From an uncultured Oscillospiraceae bacterium (lineage in GTDB: Bacteria; Bacillota; Clostridia; Oscillospirales; Oscillospiraceae): 57,879 nucleotides of DNA. Location: positions 1 through 57,879 of the forward strand of contig CAAGBT010000053.1 in the NCBI GenBank assembly GCA_900768135.1, read 5' to 3'. Positions 17,550 to 26,486 of the stretch are shown in pieces; the first letter of the stretch is position 1, and each line of letters opens with the position of its first letter. The position numbers and the translations under genes were made by a program. Under the pieces are notes generated by a model that had not been told where the DNA came from, did not search any database, and saw nothing but the letters and a program-made list of their open reading frames with translations.

Positions 17550-18251
17550 ATGATCAATATTTTTGATATGATGGGGCCGGTGATGATCGGCCCGTCCAGC
17601 TCGCACACGGCGGGCGCGGCGCGCATCGGCAGCATGGCCAGAACGCTTTTGGGCGAGGAGGTCGCCGAGGCGCGCATCGGGCTGCACGGCTCGTTTGCCG
17701 AAACGGGGTTTGGCCATGGCACGGACCGCGCGCTGCTGGCGGGGCTGCTCGGCATGAAGCCGGACGACCTGCGTATCCCCAACGCCTACGAGGAAGCGGA
17801 AAAGGCGGGGCTGCGCTATTCGTTCCGCTTGGTAGAGCTGCGCGATGCGCATCCGAACACGGCGCTGCTGGATCTCGTGGGCGTGAGCGGAAAAACGCTG
17901 CAATTACAGGCTTCGTCCGTTGGCGGCGGCGCGATTGTAGTGAACAAGCTGGACGGCATCTGCGTGAATTTCACCGGCGAGAGCAATACGCTCATCGTGC
18001 GCAACCAGGATGAACACGGCTCGGTGGCGGCGATCACCTCCATCCTCAGCCAGCTGCGCATCAATGTGGCGAATATGAGCGTGAACCGTCACCGCCGCGG
18101 CGGCGATGCGCTGATGGTGATCGAGACCGACCAGCACATCAAGCCCAATCAGGTGGCGTTTTTTGCCCAGCTGCCGGGGATCCTGAGCGTGACCTACTAT
18201 GATAAGGAGGACGAGGAAGATGGTTCTGGATTCGATGAAGCAGATCTTTGA
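17550..18251 (+). CDS. sdaAB: L-serine ammonia-lyase, iron-sulfur-dependent, beta subunit
   Basis: Regulatory/beta subunit of the two-subunit Clostridial serine dehydratase that converts L-serine to pyruvate and ammonia. 233 residues. The N-terminal domain has the family motif GPVMIGPSSSHTAGA and a C-terminal ACT domain is seen at about 145-215 (NTLIVRNQDEHGSVAAITS). ATG 17550 is preferred over the in-frame GTG at 17538, which sits directly on the AGGAAAGGG ribosome site. The end overlaps sdaAA by 32 nt. Confidence 0.93.
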   Translation: MINIFDMMGPVMIGPSSSHTAGAARIGSMARTLLGEEVAEARIGLHGSFAETGFGHGTDRALLAGLLGMKPDDLRIPNAYEEAEKAGLRYSFRLVELRDAHPNTALLDLVGVSGKTLQLQASSVGGGAIVVNKLDGICVNFTGESNTLIVRNQDEHGSVAAITSILSQLRINVANMSVNRHRRGGDALMVIETDQHIKPNQVAFFAQLPGILSVTYYDKEDEEDGSGFDEADL

Positions 18252-19104
18252 ACAGTCGGAGCGCGAGCAGCTGCCCTTCTGGGAAATCGTCCTGCGCTAC
18301 GATATGGAAGAGCGTCAGGTCAGCCGGCAGGCGTCGATGGCAAAAATGCTATCGACCTGGCAGGCCATTCAGGACGCGGCGGATTCCTACACCGGTACGC
18401 AGCGCAGCGTGAGCGGGCTGGTTGGCGGCGACGGGCTGAAGATGCGGCTCTATGCGCGCCGCGGCGGGAGCATCGGCGGGGAGTTCCTTGACGAGGTGAT
18501 CGTGCAGGCGCTGTCCATGGCGGAGTCCAACGCCTGTATGCGGCGCATCGTGGCCTCGCCCACGGCGGGGTCGTGCGGCGTGGTGCCGGCGGTGCTGCTG
18601 CCGCTGTGCCAGCGGGAGCATTTTACCCAGCACCAGCTGCTCGAGGCGCTGTACGTCGCCTCCGGCATCGGCGCGGTCATTGCATATCGTGCAAGCATTT
18701 CCGGCGCTGCGGGCGGCTGCCAGGCGGAGATCGGCGCGGCGTCGGCCATGGCTGCGGGCGCGCTCGTTGCGCTGCGCGGCGGCACGAACGCGCAGATCGG
18801 CCACGCGGTCGCCATGGCGCTGAAAAACCTGATGGGGCTTGTCTGCGACCCGGTGGCGGGCCTTGTGGAGGTGCCGTGCGTCAAGCGCAATGTGGTGGGC
18901 GCGGTGAACGCGATCTCGGCGGCGGATATGGCGCTGGCGGGGATCGAGAGCCGCATCCCCGTTGATGAGGTCATCGATGCGATGGGCGAGGTCGGGCGGC
19001 GGATGCCGGTGGAGTTCCGCGAGACGGCGCTCGGCGGCCTTGCCGCCACGCCAACGGGCAGAGCAGTAAAAGAGCGGATGCCGCGCGGACCGCAGAAAAA
19101 CTGA
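18220..19104 (+). CDS. sdaAA: L-serine ammonia-lyase, iron-sulfur-dependent, alpha subunit
   Basis: Catalytic subunit, 294 residues, carrying a [4Fe-4S] cluster. The motif ASPTAGSCGVVPAVLLPL lies near residue 109. Later cysteines in GGCQAEIG and in LVCDPVAGLVEVPCVKRN are the expected cluster ligands. Start ATG 18220 has AAGGAGG at good spacing inside the 3' end of sdaAB, so the two subunits are translationally coupled. Confidence 0.94.
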   Translation: MVLDSMKQIFEQSEREQLPFWEIVLRYDMEERQVSRQASMAKMLSTWQAIQDAADSYTGTQRSVSGLVGGDGLKMRLYARRGGSIGGEFLDEVIVQALSMAESNACMRRIVASPTAGSCGVVPAVLLPLCQREHFTQHQLLEALYVASGIGAVIAYRASISGAAGGCQAEIGAASAMAAGALVALRGGTNAQIGHAVAMALKNLMGLVCDPVAGLVEVPCVKRNVVGAVNAISAADMALAGIESRIPVDEVIDAMGEVGRRMPVEFRETALGGLAATPTGRAVKERMPRGPQKN

Positions 19105-19109
19105 ACAGA

Positions 19110-19146
19110 ACGTGGGAGCGTCCGCCGCAGGCGGACGCTCCCACGT
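19110..19146. terminator. Strong hairpin after sdaAA
   Basis: Perfect 17 bp stem ACGTGGGAGCGTCCGCC / GGCGGACGCTCCCACGT with a 3 nt loop, but no T-tract. It may act as an mRNA 3' end or a weak terminator. Confidence 0.55.
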
Positions 19147-19247
19147 TGTCGGAAATGGGCGAAAGCATATAGGGACAGAGTCTATTTATAAACGGACGGA
19201 GCTGCGCGGGCATAGGAATAATCAATCACCGGTTTCAAAGCAATCTG

Positions 19248-19277
19248 TTGAAAGTAACCAAAAGAGTGGAGTATAAT
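19248..19277 (+). promoter_or_regulatory. Promoter of the hydrogenase operon
   Basis: TTGAAA, 18 bp, TATAAT, 29 nt before the first hydrogenase gene. Confidence 0.8.
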
Positions 19278-19306
19278 CACCCTCAGGATAGGTTAGGAGG
19301 GTAACT

Positions 19307-19792
19307 ATGAAACCTGATACGCAAAAAGTCCTGGACATTATTGCCTCGCATGGGAACGATGCGGCAAATCTCATTGCGATATTGCAGGATGTGCAGGCGG
19401 AGTACAACTACCTGAGCGAAGCGAACCTGACGCTGATCGCCGACACGCTGGAGATCAGTGTGTCGCGGGTGTACAGCGTGGCGACGTTTTATGAGAATTT
19501 TTCCCTTGAGGCCAAGGGAAAGCACATCGTCAAGGTCTGCGCGGGTACGGCGTGCCATGTGCGCAAGTCCGGCCCGATCTACGATGCAGTGTATGAGTAT
19601 CTGGGCCTTTCCGGCAAAAAGAAGACGTCGGACGATGGGCTGTTCACGCTGGAGACCGTTGCGTGTCTCGGCGCGTGCGGCCTTGCGCCGGTCATGACGA
19701 TCGACGGCGAGGTACACGCGAAGATGGATCCCGAGACGGCGCTTGCACTGCTGGAAGAGATCCGCGGGAAGGAGGAGGCGCAGAATGGCTAA
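19307..19792 (+). CDS. hydC: NuoE-like [2Fe-2S] subunit of [FeFe] hydrogenase (HydC)
   Basis: 161 residues, thioredoxin-like ferredoxin subunit of the complex. An N-terminal helical part carries the NuoE-type segment ISVSRVYSVATFYENF. Cluster ligands appear as CAGTACHVR and, about 36 residues on, CLGACGLAPV, giving the C-x4-C...C-x3-C pattern of NuoE/HydC. It overlaps the next gene by 8 nt and forms one operon with hydB and hydA. Such trimers oxidise or form H2 with NAD(H) and ferredoxin together. Confidence 0.93.
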   Translation: MKPDTQKVLDIIASHGNDAANLIAILQDVQAEYNYLSEANLTLIADTLEISVSRVYSVATFYENFSLEAKGKHIVKVCAGTACHVRKSGPIYDAVYEYLGLSGKKKTSDDGLFTLETVACLGACGLAPVMTIDGEVHAKMDPETALALLEEIRGKEEAQNG

Positions 19793-21671
19793 GCTGACGA
19801 GAGAGGAACTCTGCGCCCTGCGCGCGCGGGCGAAGACGCTGCTGGCGGCGGACCGCCGTGAGATCCTGGTCTGCGCCGGAACGGGCTGCATCGCCGGAGG
19901 CTCGCTGAAGATCTACGACTACTTAAAGACCGAATGCGAGAAGCGCGGGCTGAAAACGCGCGTGGCGCTGCGCCATGAGGGCGGAGACGACGCCATCCAC
20001 TTCAAAAAGAGCGGCTGCCACGGCTTCTGCGAGATGGGGCCGCTGGTAGAGATCGAGCCGGAGGGCTTGCTCTATACGCACGTCAGGCTGGAGGACTGCG
20101 ACGAGATCATCGAAAAGACGATCCTTGGCGGCGCGGTCATCGACAGGCTGCTTTACGAGCTGAACGGGGTGAAGTACGAAAAGCACAGCGAGATCCCCTT
20201 CTATGCCAAGCAGCAGCGCGTGGTGCTGGAAAACTGCGGCACGACGGACGCGGAGGACATTGACGAGTACCTTGCCCACGACGGCTACGCCGCCTTTGAA
20301 AAGGCGCTTTTTGAAATGACAGACGAGGATATCTGCCGTGAGATCCTCGATTCCGGCCTGCGCGGCCGCGGCGGCGCGGGCTTCCCTGCGGGCAGGAAGT
20401 GGGACAGCGTCCGCCGTCAGCCCAAGGGCAAGAAGTATGTGGTCTGCAACGGCGACGAAGGCGACCCCGGCGCGTTTATGGACCGTTCCATCATGGAGGG
20501 CAACCCCCACTCGATCATCGAGGGCATGATGATCGCCGCGCTCGCCGCCGGAAGCGACGAGGGCTACATCTATGTCCGCGCGGAGTATCCGCTGGCGGTC
20601 GAGCGCCTGCGCATCGCCATCGCCAGGGACGAGGAGCTGGGCCTGCTTGGCGAGCATATTATGGGAACGGACTTTTCCTTCCGCCTGCACATCAACCGCG
20701 GCGCGGGCGCGTTCGTCTGCGGCGAAGGCAGCGCGCTGACCGCCTCCATCGAGGGCAAGCGCGGTATGCCGCGCGTCAAGCCCCCGCGCACGGTGGAACA
20801 CGGCCTGTGGGCAAAGCCCACGGTGCTGAACAATGTGGAAACCTACGCCAACGTTCCGCAGATCATTCTGCGCGGCAGCGCGTGGTTCCACAGCATCGGC
20901 ACGGAGAAAAGCCCCGGCACCAAGGCCTTCGCCCTGACGGGCAACGTGGTGAACACGGGGCTGATCGAGGTGCCGATGGGCGCAACGCTGCGCGAGATCA
21001 TCTTTGACATCGGCGGCGGCATCAAGGACGGCAAAAAGTTCAAGGCCGTGCAGATCGGCGGCCCCGCAGGCGGCTGCCTGACCGAGGAACACCTGGACCT
21101 GCCGCTGGACTTTGACTCGCTGAAGAAGGCGGGGGCGATCATCGGCTCCGGCGGCCTCGTTGTGATGGACGAGGGAACGTGCATGGTGGAAACGGCGCGC
21201 TTTTTCATGAGCTTTACGCAGAACGAGAGCTGCGGCAAGTGCGTTCCCTGTCGCGAAGGGACCAAGCGGATGCTGGAGATCCTTACGCGCATCGTGAACA
21301 ACGAGGGCAGCCTTGCCGACCTTGACCTGCTCGAGGAACTGTCGCGCACCATTACGGAAACGGCGCTGTGCGGCCTTGGACAGGCTGCGTGCAACCCGGT
21401 GGTCAGCACGCTCAAATATTTCCGCAGGGAATACCTTGCGCATGTGGTCGATCACCACTGCCCGATCTGCAACGGGCGCAAGCGCCACCTTGTGATCAAG
21501 CCCGAGCTGTGCAAGGGCTGCGGCAAGTGCAAGCGCAACTGCCCGATGGAGGCGATCTCCGGCGAGATCCGGATGCCGCACGTCATCGACAACGAAAAGT
21601 GCATCCACTGCGGCGCGTGCTGGGGCGCGTGTCCCTTCGGCGCGATCGACGCCATTGAAGAGGAGGGCTGA
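19785..21671 (+). CDS. hydB: NuoF-like flavin/Fe-S subunit of [FeFe] hydrogenase (HydB)
   Basis: 628 residues. N-terminal thioredoxin-fold [2Fe-2S] module with Cys in CAGTGCIAGG and SGCHGFCEMG. Then the FMN/NADH-binding NuoF core with RGRGGAGFPAGRKW near 189 and NGDEGDPGAFMDRS near 220. An SLBB domain and the NuoF cluster SCGKCVPCREGTKR come next. Two C-terminal [4Fe-4S] ferredoxin motifs (CKGCGKCKRNCP and CIHCGACWGACP) complete the bifurcating-type layout. ATG at 19785 overlaps hydC; earlier in-frame starts lie deep inside hydC. Confidence 0.95.
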   Translation: MAKLTREELCALRARAKTLLAADRREILVCAGTGCIAGGSLKIYDYLKTECEKRGLKTRVALRHEGGDDAIHFKKSGCHGFCEMGPLVEIEPEGLLYTHVRLEDCDEIIEKTILGGAVIDRLLYELNGVKYEKHSEIPFYAKQQRVVLENCGTTDAEDIDEYLAHDGYAAFEKALFEMTDEDICREILDSGLRGRGGAGFPAGRKWDSVRRQPKGKKYVVCNGDEGDPGAFMDRSIMEGNPHSIIEGMMIAALAAGSDEGYIYVRAEYPLAVERLRIAIARDEELGLLGEHIMGTDFSFRLHINRGAGAFVCGEGSALTASIEGKRGMPRVKPPRTVEHGLWAKPTVLNNVETYANVPQIILRGSAWFHSIGTEKSPGTKAFALTGNVVNTGLIEVPMGATLREIIFDIGGGIKDGKKFKAVQIGGPAGGCLTEEHLDLPLDFDSLKKAGAIIGSGGLVVMDEGTCMVETARFFMSFTQNESCGKCVPCREGTKRMLEILTRIVNNEGSLADLDLLEELSRTITETALCGLGQAACNPVVSTLKYFRREYLAHVVDHHCPICNGRKRHLVIKPELCKGCGKCKRNCPMEAISGEIRMPHVIDNEKCIHCGACWGACPFGAIDAIEEEG

Positions 21672-21676
21672 GAATT

Positions 21677-23377
21677 ATGGCAAAGGGTATGATGATCATC
21701 GACGGTCAGCGCGTGAATTTCGACGGCGAGAAGAACGTGCTTTCCGTTATTCGCAAGGCCGGCATTGAAATGCCAACGTTTTGCTATTACTCCGACCTTT
21801 CCGTTTACGGCGCGTGCCGGATGTGCGTGGTGGAAAATGAAGAGACCGGCAAAATCGATGCGAGCTGCTCCATGGAGCCGCGCAACGGGATGCGCATCCG
21901 CACCAACAGCGCGCGCCTGCTCAAGCACCGCCGCGTGATTCTCGAGCTGCTGCTCGCCTCGCACAACTGTAACTGCACCACCTGCGAAAAGAGCGGACAC
22001 TGCCACCTGCAGGCGCTTTCGCAGCAATTTGGCGTGCGCCGCATCCGCTTTGAGGATACGCGCGAACACTTTGCGATTGACAACACCTCTCCCGCCGTGC
22101 TGCGCGACCCGAACAAGTGCATCCTCTGCGGCGACTGCGTGCGCGTGTGCGACGAGATGCAGGGCATGGGGATCCTGAACTTTGCCTACCGCGGCAGCAG
22201 CGCGCAGGTCATGCCGGCATTCGACCGGAAAATGAACGAGACGAAGTGCGTCAGCTGCGGGCAGTGCGCGGCGGTCTGCCCCACGGGCGCAATCACCGTG
22301 AAAAACCAGATCGGCGAGGCGTGGCGCGCCATCCATGACCCGAAAAAGCGCGTGGTCGTTCAGATCGCGCCCGCCGTGCGCGTGGCCGTGGGCGAGGCCT
22401 TCGGCATCCCTGCAGGCGAGAACGTACTCGACAAGCTCGTTACGGCGCTCAAGCTGATGGGTGTGGACGAGGTGTATGATACAACGTTCGGCGCGGACTT
22501 TACAACGATCGCCGAGTCGGAGGAGTTCCTTGCGCGGCTGAAAAACGGCGGCCCATTCCCGATGTTTACCTCCTGCTGCCCGGCGTGGGTGAAGTACCTT
22601 GAAAACGAAAATCCCAAGTACCTCAAAAACATCTCCACCTGCAAGTCGCCGATGGAGATGGTGGGCGCGATCTTCCGCGACAAATACGCCGTCAAGGACG
22701 CAACGGACGGCCGTACGACCTATCATATCGCCATTATGCCCTGCACGGCGAAAAAGATGGAGGCCGCGCGCCCCGAGTTCGTCCACGATGGGCGTCCTGA
22801 CGTTGGCCTGGTGCTGACGACGCACGAGGTCATCGACATGATGCAGGAGACAGGCATCCAGCTCAATGAGCTGGAGCTGGAGTCTCCCGACCTGCCGTTC
22901 GGCCTCGGCTCCGGCGCGGCGGTCATTTACGGCACGACCGGCGGCGTGGCTGAGGCGGTGGTGCGTCATTGCCTGAGCGACAAGAGCAAAAACGCTCTGC
23001 GCGAGATCAGTATCCTCGGCCTGCGCGGCGACGCGCCGGTCAAGGAGGCGAGCGTGACTGTCGGTGATACCGAGCTGAAGCTCGCGGTGGTCAACGGCCT
23101 TGCCAACGCAAGAAAGCTGCTGAAGGAGATCGACGAGGGGAAGAAGTTCTATCATCTGGTCGAGGTCATGACCTGCCAGGGCGGCTGCGTGGGCGGCGCA
23201 GGCCAGCCTTACGGCCTCAAGGGGACCAAGGAGCAGCGCGGCGAGGGGCTGCACCGCTCCGACAATGCCGCGATGTTCAAGCGCGCCGAGCGCAACCCCA
23301 TCGTAGTGCAGATGATGGCGGACTACGGCGAGGAGCGCTGCCACGAGCTGCTGCACGTGACTTACACAAACAAGTGA
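21677..23377 (+). CDS. hydA: [FeFe] hydrogenase catalytic subunit (HydA)
   Basis: 566 residues. Residues 1-75 form a plant-type [2Fe-2S] domain (CYYSDLSVYGACRMC). A His-ligated cluster region follows (CNCTTCEKSGHCHLQ), then two [4Fe-4S] motifs (CILCGDCVRVC and CVSCGQCAAVCP). The H-cluster signatures are complete: L1 TSCCPAW, L2 MPCTAKK and L3 MTCQGGCVGGAGQP. It is 6 nt behind hydB. No maturation genes (hydE, hydF, hydG) lie in the window. Confidence 0.97.
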   Translation: MAKGMMIIDGQRVNFDGEKNVLSVIRKAGIEMPTFCYYSDLSVYGACRMCVVENEETGKIDASCSMEPRNGMRIRTNSARLLKHRRVILELLLASHNCNCTTCEKSGHCHLQALSQQFGVRRIRFEDTREHFAIDNTSPAVLRDPNKCILCGDCVRVCDEMQGMGILNFAYRGSSAQVMPAFDRKMNETKCVSCGQCAAVCPTGAITVKNQIGEAWRAIHDPKKRVVVQIAPAVRVAVGEAFGIPAGENVLDKLVTALKLMGVDEVYDTTFGADFTTIAESEEFLARLKNGGPFPMFTSCCPAWVKYLENENPKYLKNISTCKSPMEMVGAIFRDKYAVKDATDGRTTYHIAIMPCTAKKMEAARPEFVHDGRPDVGLVLTTHEVIDMMQETGIQLNELELESPDLPFGLGSGAAVIYGTTGGVAEAVVRHCLSDKSKNALREISILGLRGDAPVKEASVTVGDTELKLAVVNGLANARKLLKEIDEGKKFYHLVEVMTCQGGCVGGAGQPYGLKGTKEQRGEGLHRSDNAAMFKRAERNPIVVQMMADYGEERCHELLHVTYTNK

Positions 23378-23455
23378 CATGAGTCGCTTGCTCGTGTAAA
23401 AGATTTACTGCGTTCTGTGCCTCGACCTTGGCTCAACACGCACTCCGTGCAGAGC

Positions 23456-23488
23456 GTATTTACTGACGCACCAGTCGTCAGTAAATAC
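23456..23488. other. Inverted repeat downstream of hydA
   Basis: GTATTTACTGACG / CGTCAGTAAATAC, a perfect 13 bp stem with a 7 nt loop and no T-tract. Confidence 0.5.
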
Positions 23489-23555
23489 GGATTAGAAAAT
23501 GTTTCGCGTCTGCAGATGCGAAAATGAGATGCGGAAAAGATACGAGAGAAATAAC

Positions 23556-23593
23556 AAGCAGGAGCTGAATGCCTTGGCATTCAGCTCCTGCTT
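23556..23593. terminator. Bidirectional terminator-like hairpin between hydA and selD
   Basis: Perfect 18 bp stem AAGCAGGAGCTGAATGCC / GGCATTCAGCTCCTGCTT with a 2 nt centre between the two convergent genes. T-tracts are poor. Confidence 0.6.
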
Positions 23594-23610
23594 GCTTGCG
23601 TTCCATTGAA

Positions 23611-24651
23611 TTAGTCGAATTCCAGCGCGGTGGACTGCCGCTCCAGCACCTCGCCGACGATGGCGCTCCACGGCGCAAAAACGCGCAGCGCCTCCAGAAG
23701 CGGCGCGGCGTCTGCGCGCGGCAGCGCAACCAGCAGTCCGCCTGAGGTCTGCGGATCGGCGGCAAGGTCGAGCAGAGCCTGCTGCGCGGAGGGCAGCACA
23801 GTGAGCTGCGGCCTGACATAATCCATGTTGCGGTAGGCCCCGCCCGGAATGATGCCCATTTCCGCCATGGCGCGCGCTTCGTCCATCAGCGGGAGCGCCG
23901 CGCCGTGCAGACGGATGGTCACGCCGCTGCCGCTTGCCATTTCGTAGCTGTGGCCAAGCAGGCCGAAGCCGGTCACATCGGTGCAGGCATGGACGCTGCG
24001 CGCCTGACGCACGGCGGCGCCGGCGTCTTTGTTCAGCGCGGCCATGTGCCGGTAAACGGCTTCGCGCGCGGCGGGCGAAACCAGATCCGCCTTGATGGCG
24101 GTGGTCAGCACGCCGCTGCCGAGCGGCTTGGTCAGCACCAGCACATCTCCCGGCTGTGCGCCCACGTTTTTCAGGATGTGTGCAGGATGCACAAAGCCTG
24201 TAACGCACAAGCCGTATTTCGGTTCATTGTCCTGGATGGTGTGGCCGCCGGCAATGACGCAGCCGGCCTCCACAGCCTTGGCGTGTCCGCCCTCAAGAAT
24301 CGCACGAACGTCCTCTGTGGGAAGACAGTTTGGCACGCACAGAAGGTTCATGGCGAGCTTCGGCTCGCCGCCCATGGCGTAAACGTCGCTCAGCGCGTTC
24401 GCTGCGGCGATCTGCCCGAAAAGATAGGGATCGTCTACGATCGGCGTGAAGAAGTCCACGGTCTCGATAACGGCCGTCTCATCGGAAACGCGGTAAACGC
24501 AGGCATCATCACTGCTGTCGAAGCCGACCAGCAGGCGCGGATCAGACACGTTCGGCAGGTTTGCAAGAATTTTCGTAAGGACACCCGGCCCCAATTTTGC
24601 CGCTCAACCTGCGGCGCCCGTCATCTGCGTGAGACGCAGCTTGTCGTTCAT
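23611..24651 (-). CDS. selD: Selenide, water dikinase, selenocysteine-containing
   Basis: Makes selenophosphate from selenide and ATP for tRNA-Sec and selenouridine. 346 residues when the in-frame TGA at 24606-24604 is read as selenocysteine (residue 16). The N-terminus then reads LTQMTGAAG-U-AAKLGPGVL, matching the family's active-site Cys/Sec and Lys three residues on. A stop-to-stop ORF finder splits it and would start the protein at the GTG/ATG after the TGA. AIRS-type domains follow with the ATP-binding segments LLVGFDSSDD and GGHTIQDNEPKYGL. ATG 24651 has GGGAGG upstream. Divergent from a csd-yedE-yedF cluster. Confidence 0.93.
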
Positions 24652-24709
24652 GCGCACACCTCCCTTTTGCGGATATTTCCGAGCCGCGCGAAAGGCGCGG
24701 CCCGTTTTT

Positions 24710-24738
24710 ATTTTAGAGAAGAGCGCGGGCTTTGTCAA
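24710..24738 (-). promoter_or_regulatory. selD promoter
   Basis: Minus strand: TTGACA, 17 bp, TAAAAT. A GC-rich stem-loop (about 24683-24701) lies in the leader. Confidence 0.8.
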
Positions 24739-24847
24739 TCCCGCCGCGCTGTTATGCGAAAGAACGATAAAAACGCCGTATGGCGCGGAAAAAACAATCA
24801 ATAATGCGCCCGGCACAGAAAAAAAGTGTGCCGCTGCGCGCAAAATC

Positions 24848-24856
24848 TGTTATAGT
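24848..24856 (+). promoter_or_regulatory. Extended -10 promoter for the csd operon
   Basis: TGTTATAGT extended -10, about 48 nt before the first ATG; no convincing -35. Confidence 0.5.
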
Positions 24857-24904
24857 GGAAAAGAAACAACGGGCGGGAGACGCCCTGCCAAAGGAGCGAC
24901 ACAA

Positions 24905-24958
24905 ATGAAGATCGAAGTCAACGCGATGGGCTGCGCCTGCCCCATCCTGCATCCATGA
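24905..24958 (+). pseudogene. 17-codon remnant of a TusA/YedF-type gene
   Basis: A good ribosome site (AAAGGAG) leads into MKIEVNAMGCACPILHP and a stop. The first 13 residues match the start of TusA/YedF-like sulfur/selenium carriers, whose active-site Cys lies in a G-x-x-CP-x-P motif. The rest of the gene is absent. Its TGA overlaps the ATG of csd (ATGA), so the remnant may now serve as a leader that brings ribosomes to csd. Confidence 0.6.
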
Positions 24959-26094
24959 GCGCCATGATCTACCTTGACAATGCGGCGACCACGCTGCGCA
25001 AGCCGCCGCAGGTGATCCGCGCGGTAGCCGACGCGATGAGCAGCTTCGGCAACAGCGCGCGCGGCACGCACGAGGAGGCGCTGGCCGCCTCGCGCGTGAT
25101 CTACGACACGCGCTGCAGACTGGCTGCGCTTTTTGGCTGCGCGCGGCCCGACCATGTGGTTTTTACCTGCAACTCGACCGAGGCGCTGAACATCGCCATC
25201 AGCGGCGCTATCACCGGCGGCCATGTGATCTCCACCGATCTGGAACACAACTCCGTGCTGCGCCCGCTCTACCGGCTGCGCGATGAGCGCGGCGTATCGC
25301 TGGACTTTGTTCCGGCGGATAGGCGCGGGGAGATCGATTACGGCGGCTTTGCGCGCCTGCTGCGGCCCGATACGCGCGCGGTGGTCTGCACGCACGCCTC
25401 AAATCTGACGGGCTGCGCGCTCGATCTTGCGCGCATCGGCGCGTTTGCGCACGCGCATGGGCTGCTTTTCATCGTGGACGCCTCGCAGAGCGCGGGCGTG
25501 CTGCCCATCGATATGGAGAAAATGCAGATCGACGCGCTGTGCTTCACGGGACACAAGTCGCTCATGGGGCCGCAGGGGACCGGCGGGCTGTGCCTGCGCG
25601 AAGGCGTGGATATCAGGCCGTGGAAGGTGGGCGGCACGGGCGTGCAGACCTACTCTGAAGCGCAGCCGGAGCAGCTGCCCGTGCGACTGGAGGCTGGCAC
25701 GCTCAACGGCCACGGCATCGCGGGGCTGAACGCGGCGCTCGGCTTCCTTGCAGAAACGGGCGTTGATACCATCCACGCGCACGAAATGGCGCTGCTGCGC
25801 CGCTTTGTGGCGAGCGTATCCGAGATCCCGGGAGTAACGCTTTACGGCAGCTTTTCCGGCGAACGCACGGCGGTGGCCGCGCTGAACGTTGCCGGGATGG
25901 ACTCTGGCGAGACCGCCGATATCCTTTCGGAGGACTACGGCATCGCCACGCGCCCGGGGGCGCACTGCGCGCCGCGGATGCACCGCGCGCTCGGCACGGA
26001 AAGGCAGGGCGCTGTGCGCTTCAGCTTCGGCTGGTACAATACGGAAGAGGAGACGGACGCCGCTGTGCGCGCGCTCCGGGAGATTGCAACATGA
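24955..26094 (+). CDS. Cysteine desulfurase / selenocysteine lyase-like PLP enzyme
   Basis: Class V aminotransferase-fold enzyme, about 379 residues. It opens with MIYLDNAATTLRKP, typical of the small IscS/Csd group found in selenium clusters. The PLP Lys lies in CFTGHKSLMGPQGTGG near residue 200, and the catalytic Cys loop is probably RPGAHCAPRMH near 340. Start ATG 24955 is coupled to the upstream mini-ORF; ATG 24964 is an alternative but has no own ribosome site. Likely supplies reduced sulfur or selenium for selD. Confidence 0.88.
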   Translation: MSAMIYLDNAATTLRKPPQVIRAVADAMSSFGNSARGTHEEALAASRVIYDTRCRLAALFGCARPDHVVFTCNSTEALNIAISGAITGGHVISTDLEHNSVLRPLYRLRDERGVSLDFVPADRRGEIDYGGFARLLRPDTRAVVCTHASNLTGCALDLARIGAFAHAHGLLFIVDASQSAGVLPIDMEKMQIDALCFTGHKSLMGPQGTGGLCLREGVDIRPWKVGGTGVQTYSEAQPEQLPVRLEAGTLNGHGIAGLNAALGFLAETGVDTIHAHEMALLRRFVASVSEIPGVTLYGSFSGERTAVAALNVAGMDSGETADILSEDYGIATRPGAHCAPRMHRALGTERQGAVRFSFGWYNTEEETDAAVRALREIAT

Positions 26095-26327
26095 GAGAAA
26101 AAAAGCTGCGGCTCGTGATCACGTTCCACACCACGGCGGCGGCGATCGCCATGGAAAAGCTCTGCCGCGCGCAGGGGCTGCCCGGGCGGCTCATCCCCGT
26201 GCCGCGCGAGCTGACGGCCGACTGCGGCATGGCATGGCGCGCGGCGTGCGCGGACCGCGCGGCGCTTGCGGCGCTTGCGCAGAGCCAGGCGCTGGAAACA
26301 GACGGGTTTTACGAGCTGATGATCTGA
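26091..26327 (+). CDS. DUF3343 putative Se/S carrier-like protein
   Basis: 78 residues. The pattern LVITFHTTAAAIAMEKLC, then GRLIPVPRELTADCGMAW matches DUF3343 proteins, which occur with YedE/YedF and csd in selenium-using bacteria. Conserved Cys in LTADCG. It overlaps csd by ATGA, so the two are translationally coupled. A role as selenium or sulfur carrier is inferred from context only. Confidence 0.85.
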   Translation: MREKKLRLVITFHTTAAAIAMEKLCRAQGLPGRLIPVPRELTADCGMAWRAACADRAALAALAQSQALETDGFYELMI

Positions 26328-26332
26328 ATATG

Positions 26333-26371
26333 GCGCGGTATCATTGCTTTTTCCGATGATACTGCGCTTTT
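26333..26371 (+). terminator. Terminator after the csd-DUF3343 pair
   Basis: GCGCGGTATCAT / ATGATACTGCGC stem (one mismatch), 11 nt loop, followed by TTTT. Confidence 0.75.
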
Positions 26372-26387
26372 GTTGGGAACAATCCGT

Positions 26388-26416
26388 TTGCCTTTTGCCG
26401 TCGGCTATTTTATACT
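26388..26416 (+). promoter_or_regulatory. yedE promoter
   Basis: TTGCCT, 17 bp, TATACT, about 70 nt before yedE. Confidence 0.65.
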
Positions 26417-26486
26417 GTACCCATCAATATCTTTCCGGAAGAATAACGAAAAGGATAATAAAACAGAACAGGAGTGTTGTGAGAAA

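Noticed and set aside
23378..23610. Gene between hydA and selD
   Set aside because: Only inverted repeats are found; short frames have no start or ribosome site and no similarity.
24559..24604. Defined bacterial SECIS hairpin after the selD UGA
   Set aside because: The bases after the UGA allow only short pairings by eye; I could not place a convincing hairpin without folding software, so no feature is called.
24956..24970. Possibility that the TGA after the TusA-like remnant encodes selenocysteine
   Set aside because: A second TGA follows two codons later in the same frame and the downstream reading is not TusA-like.
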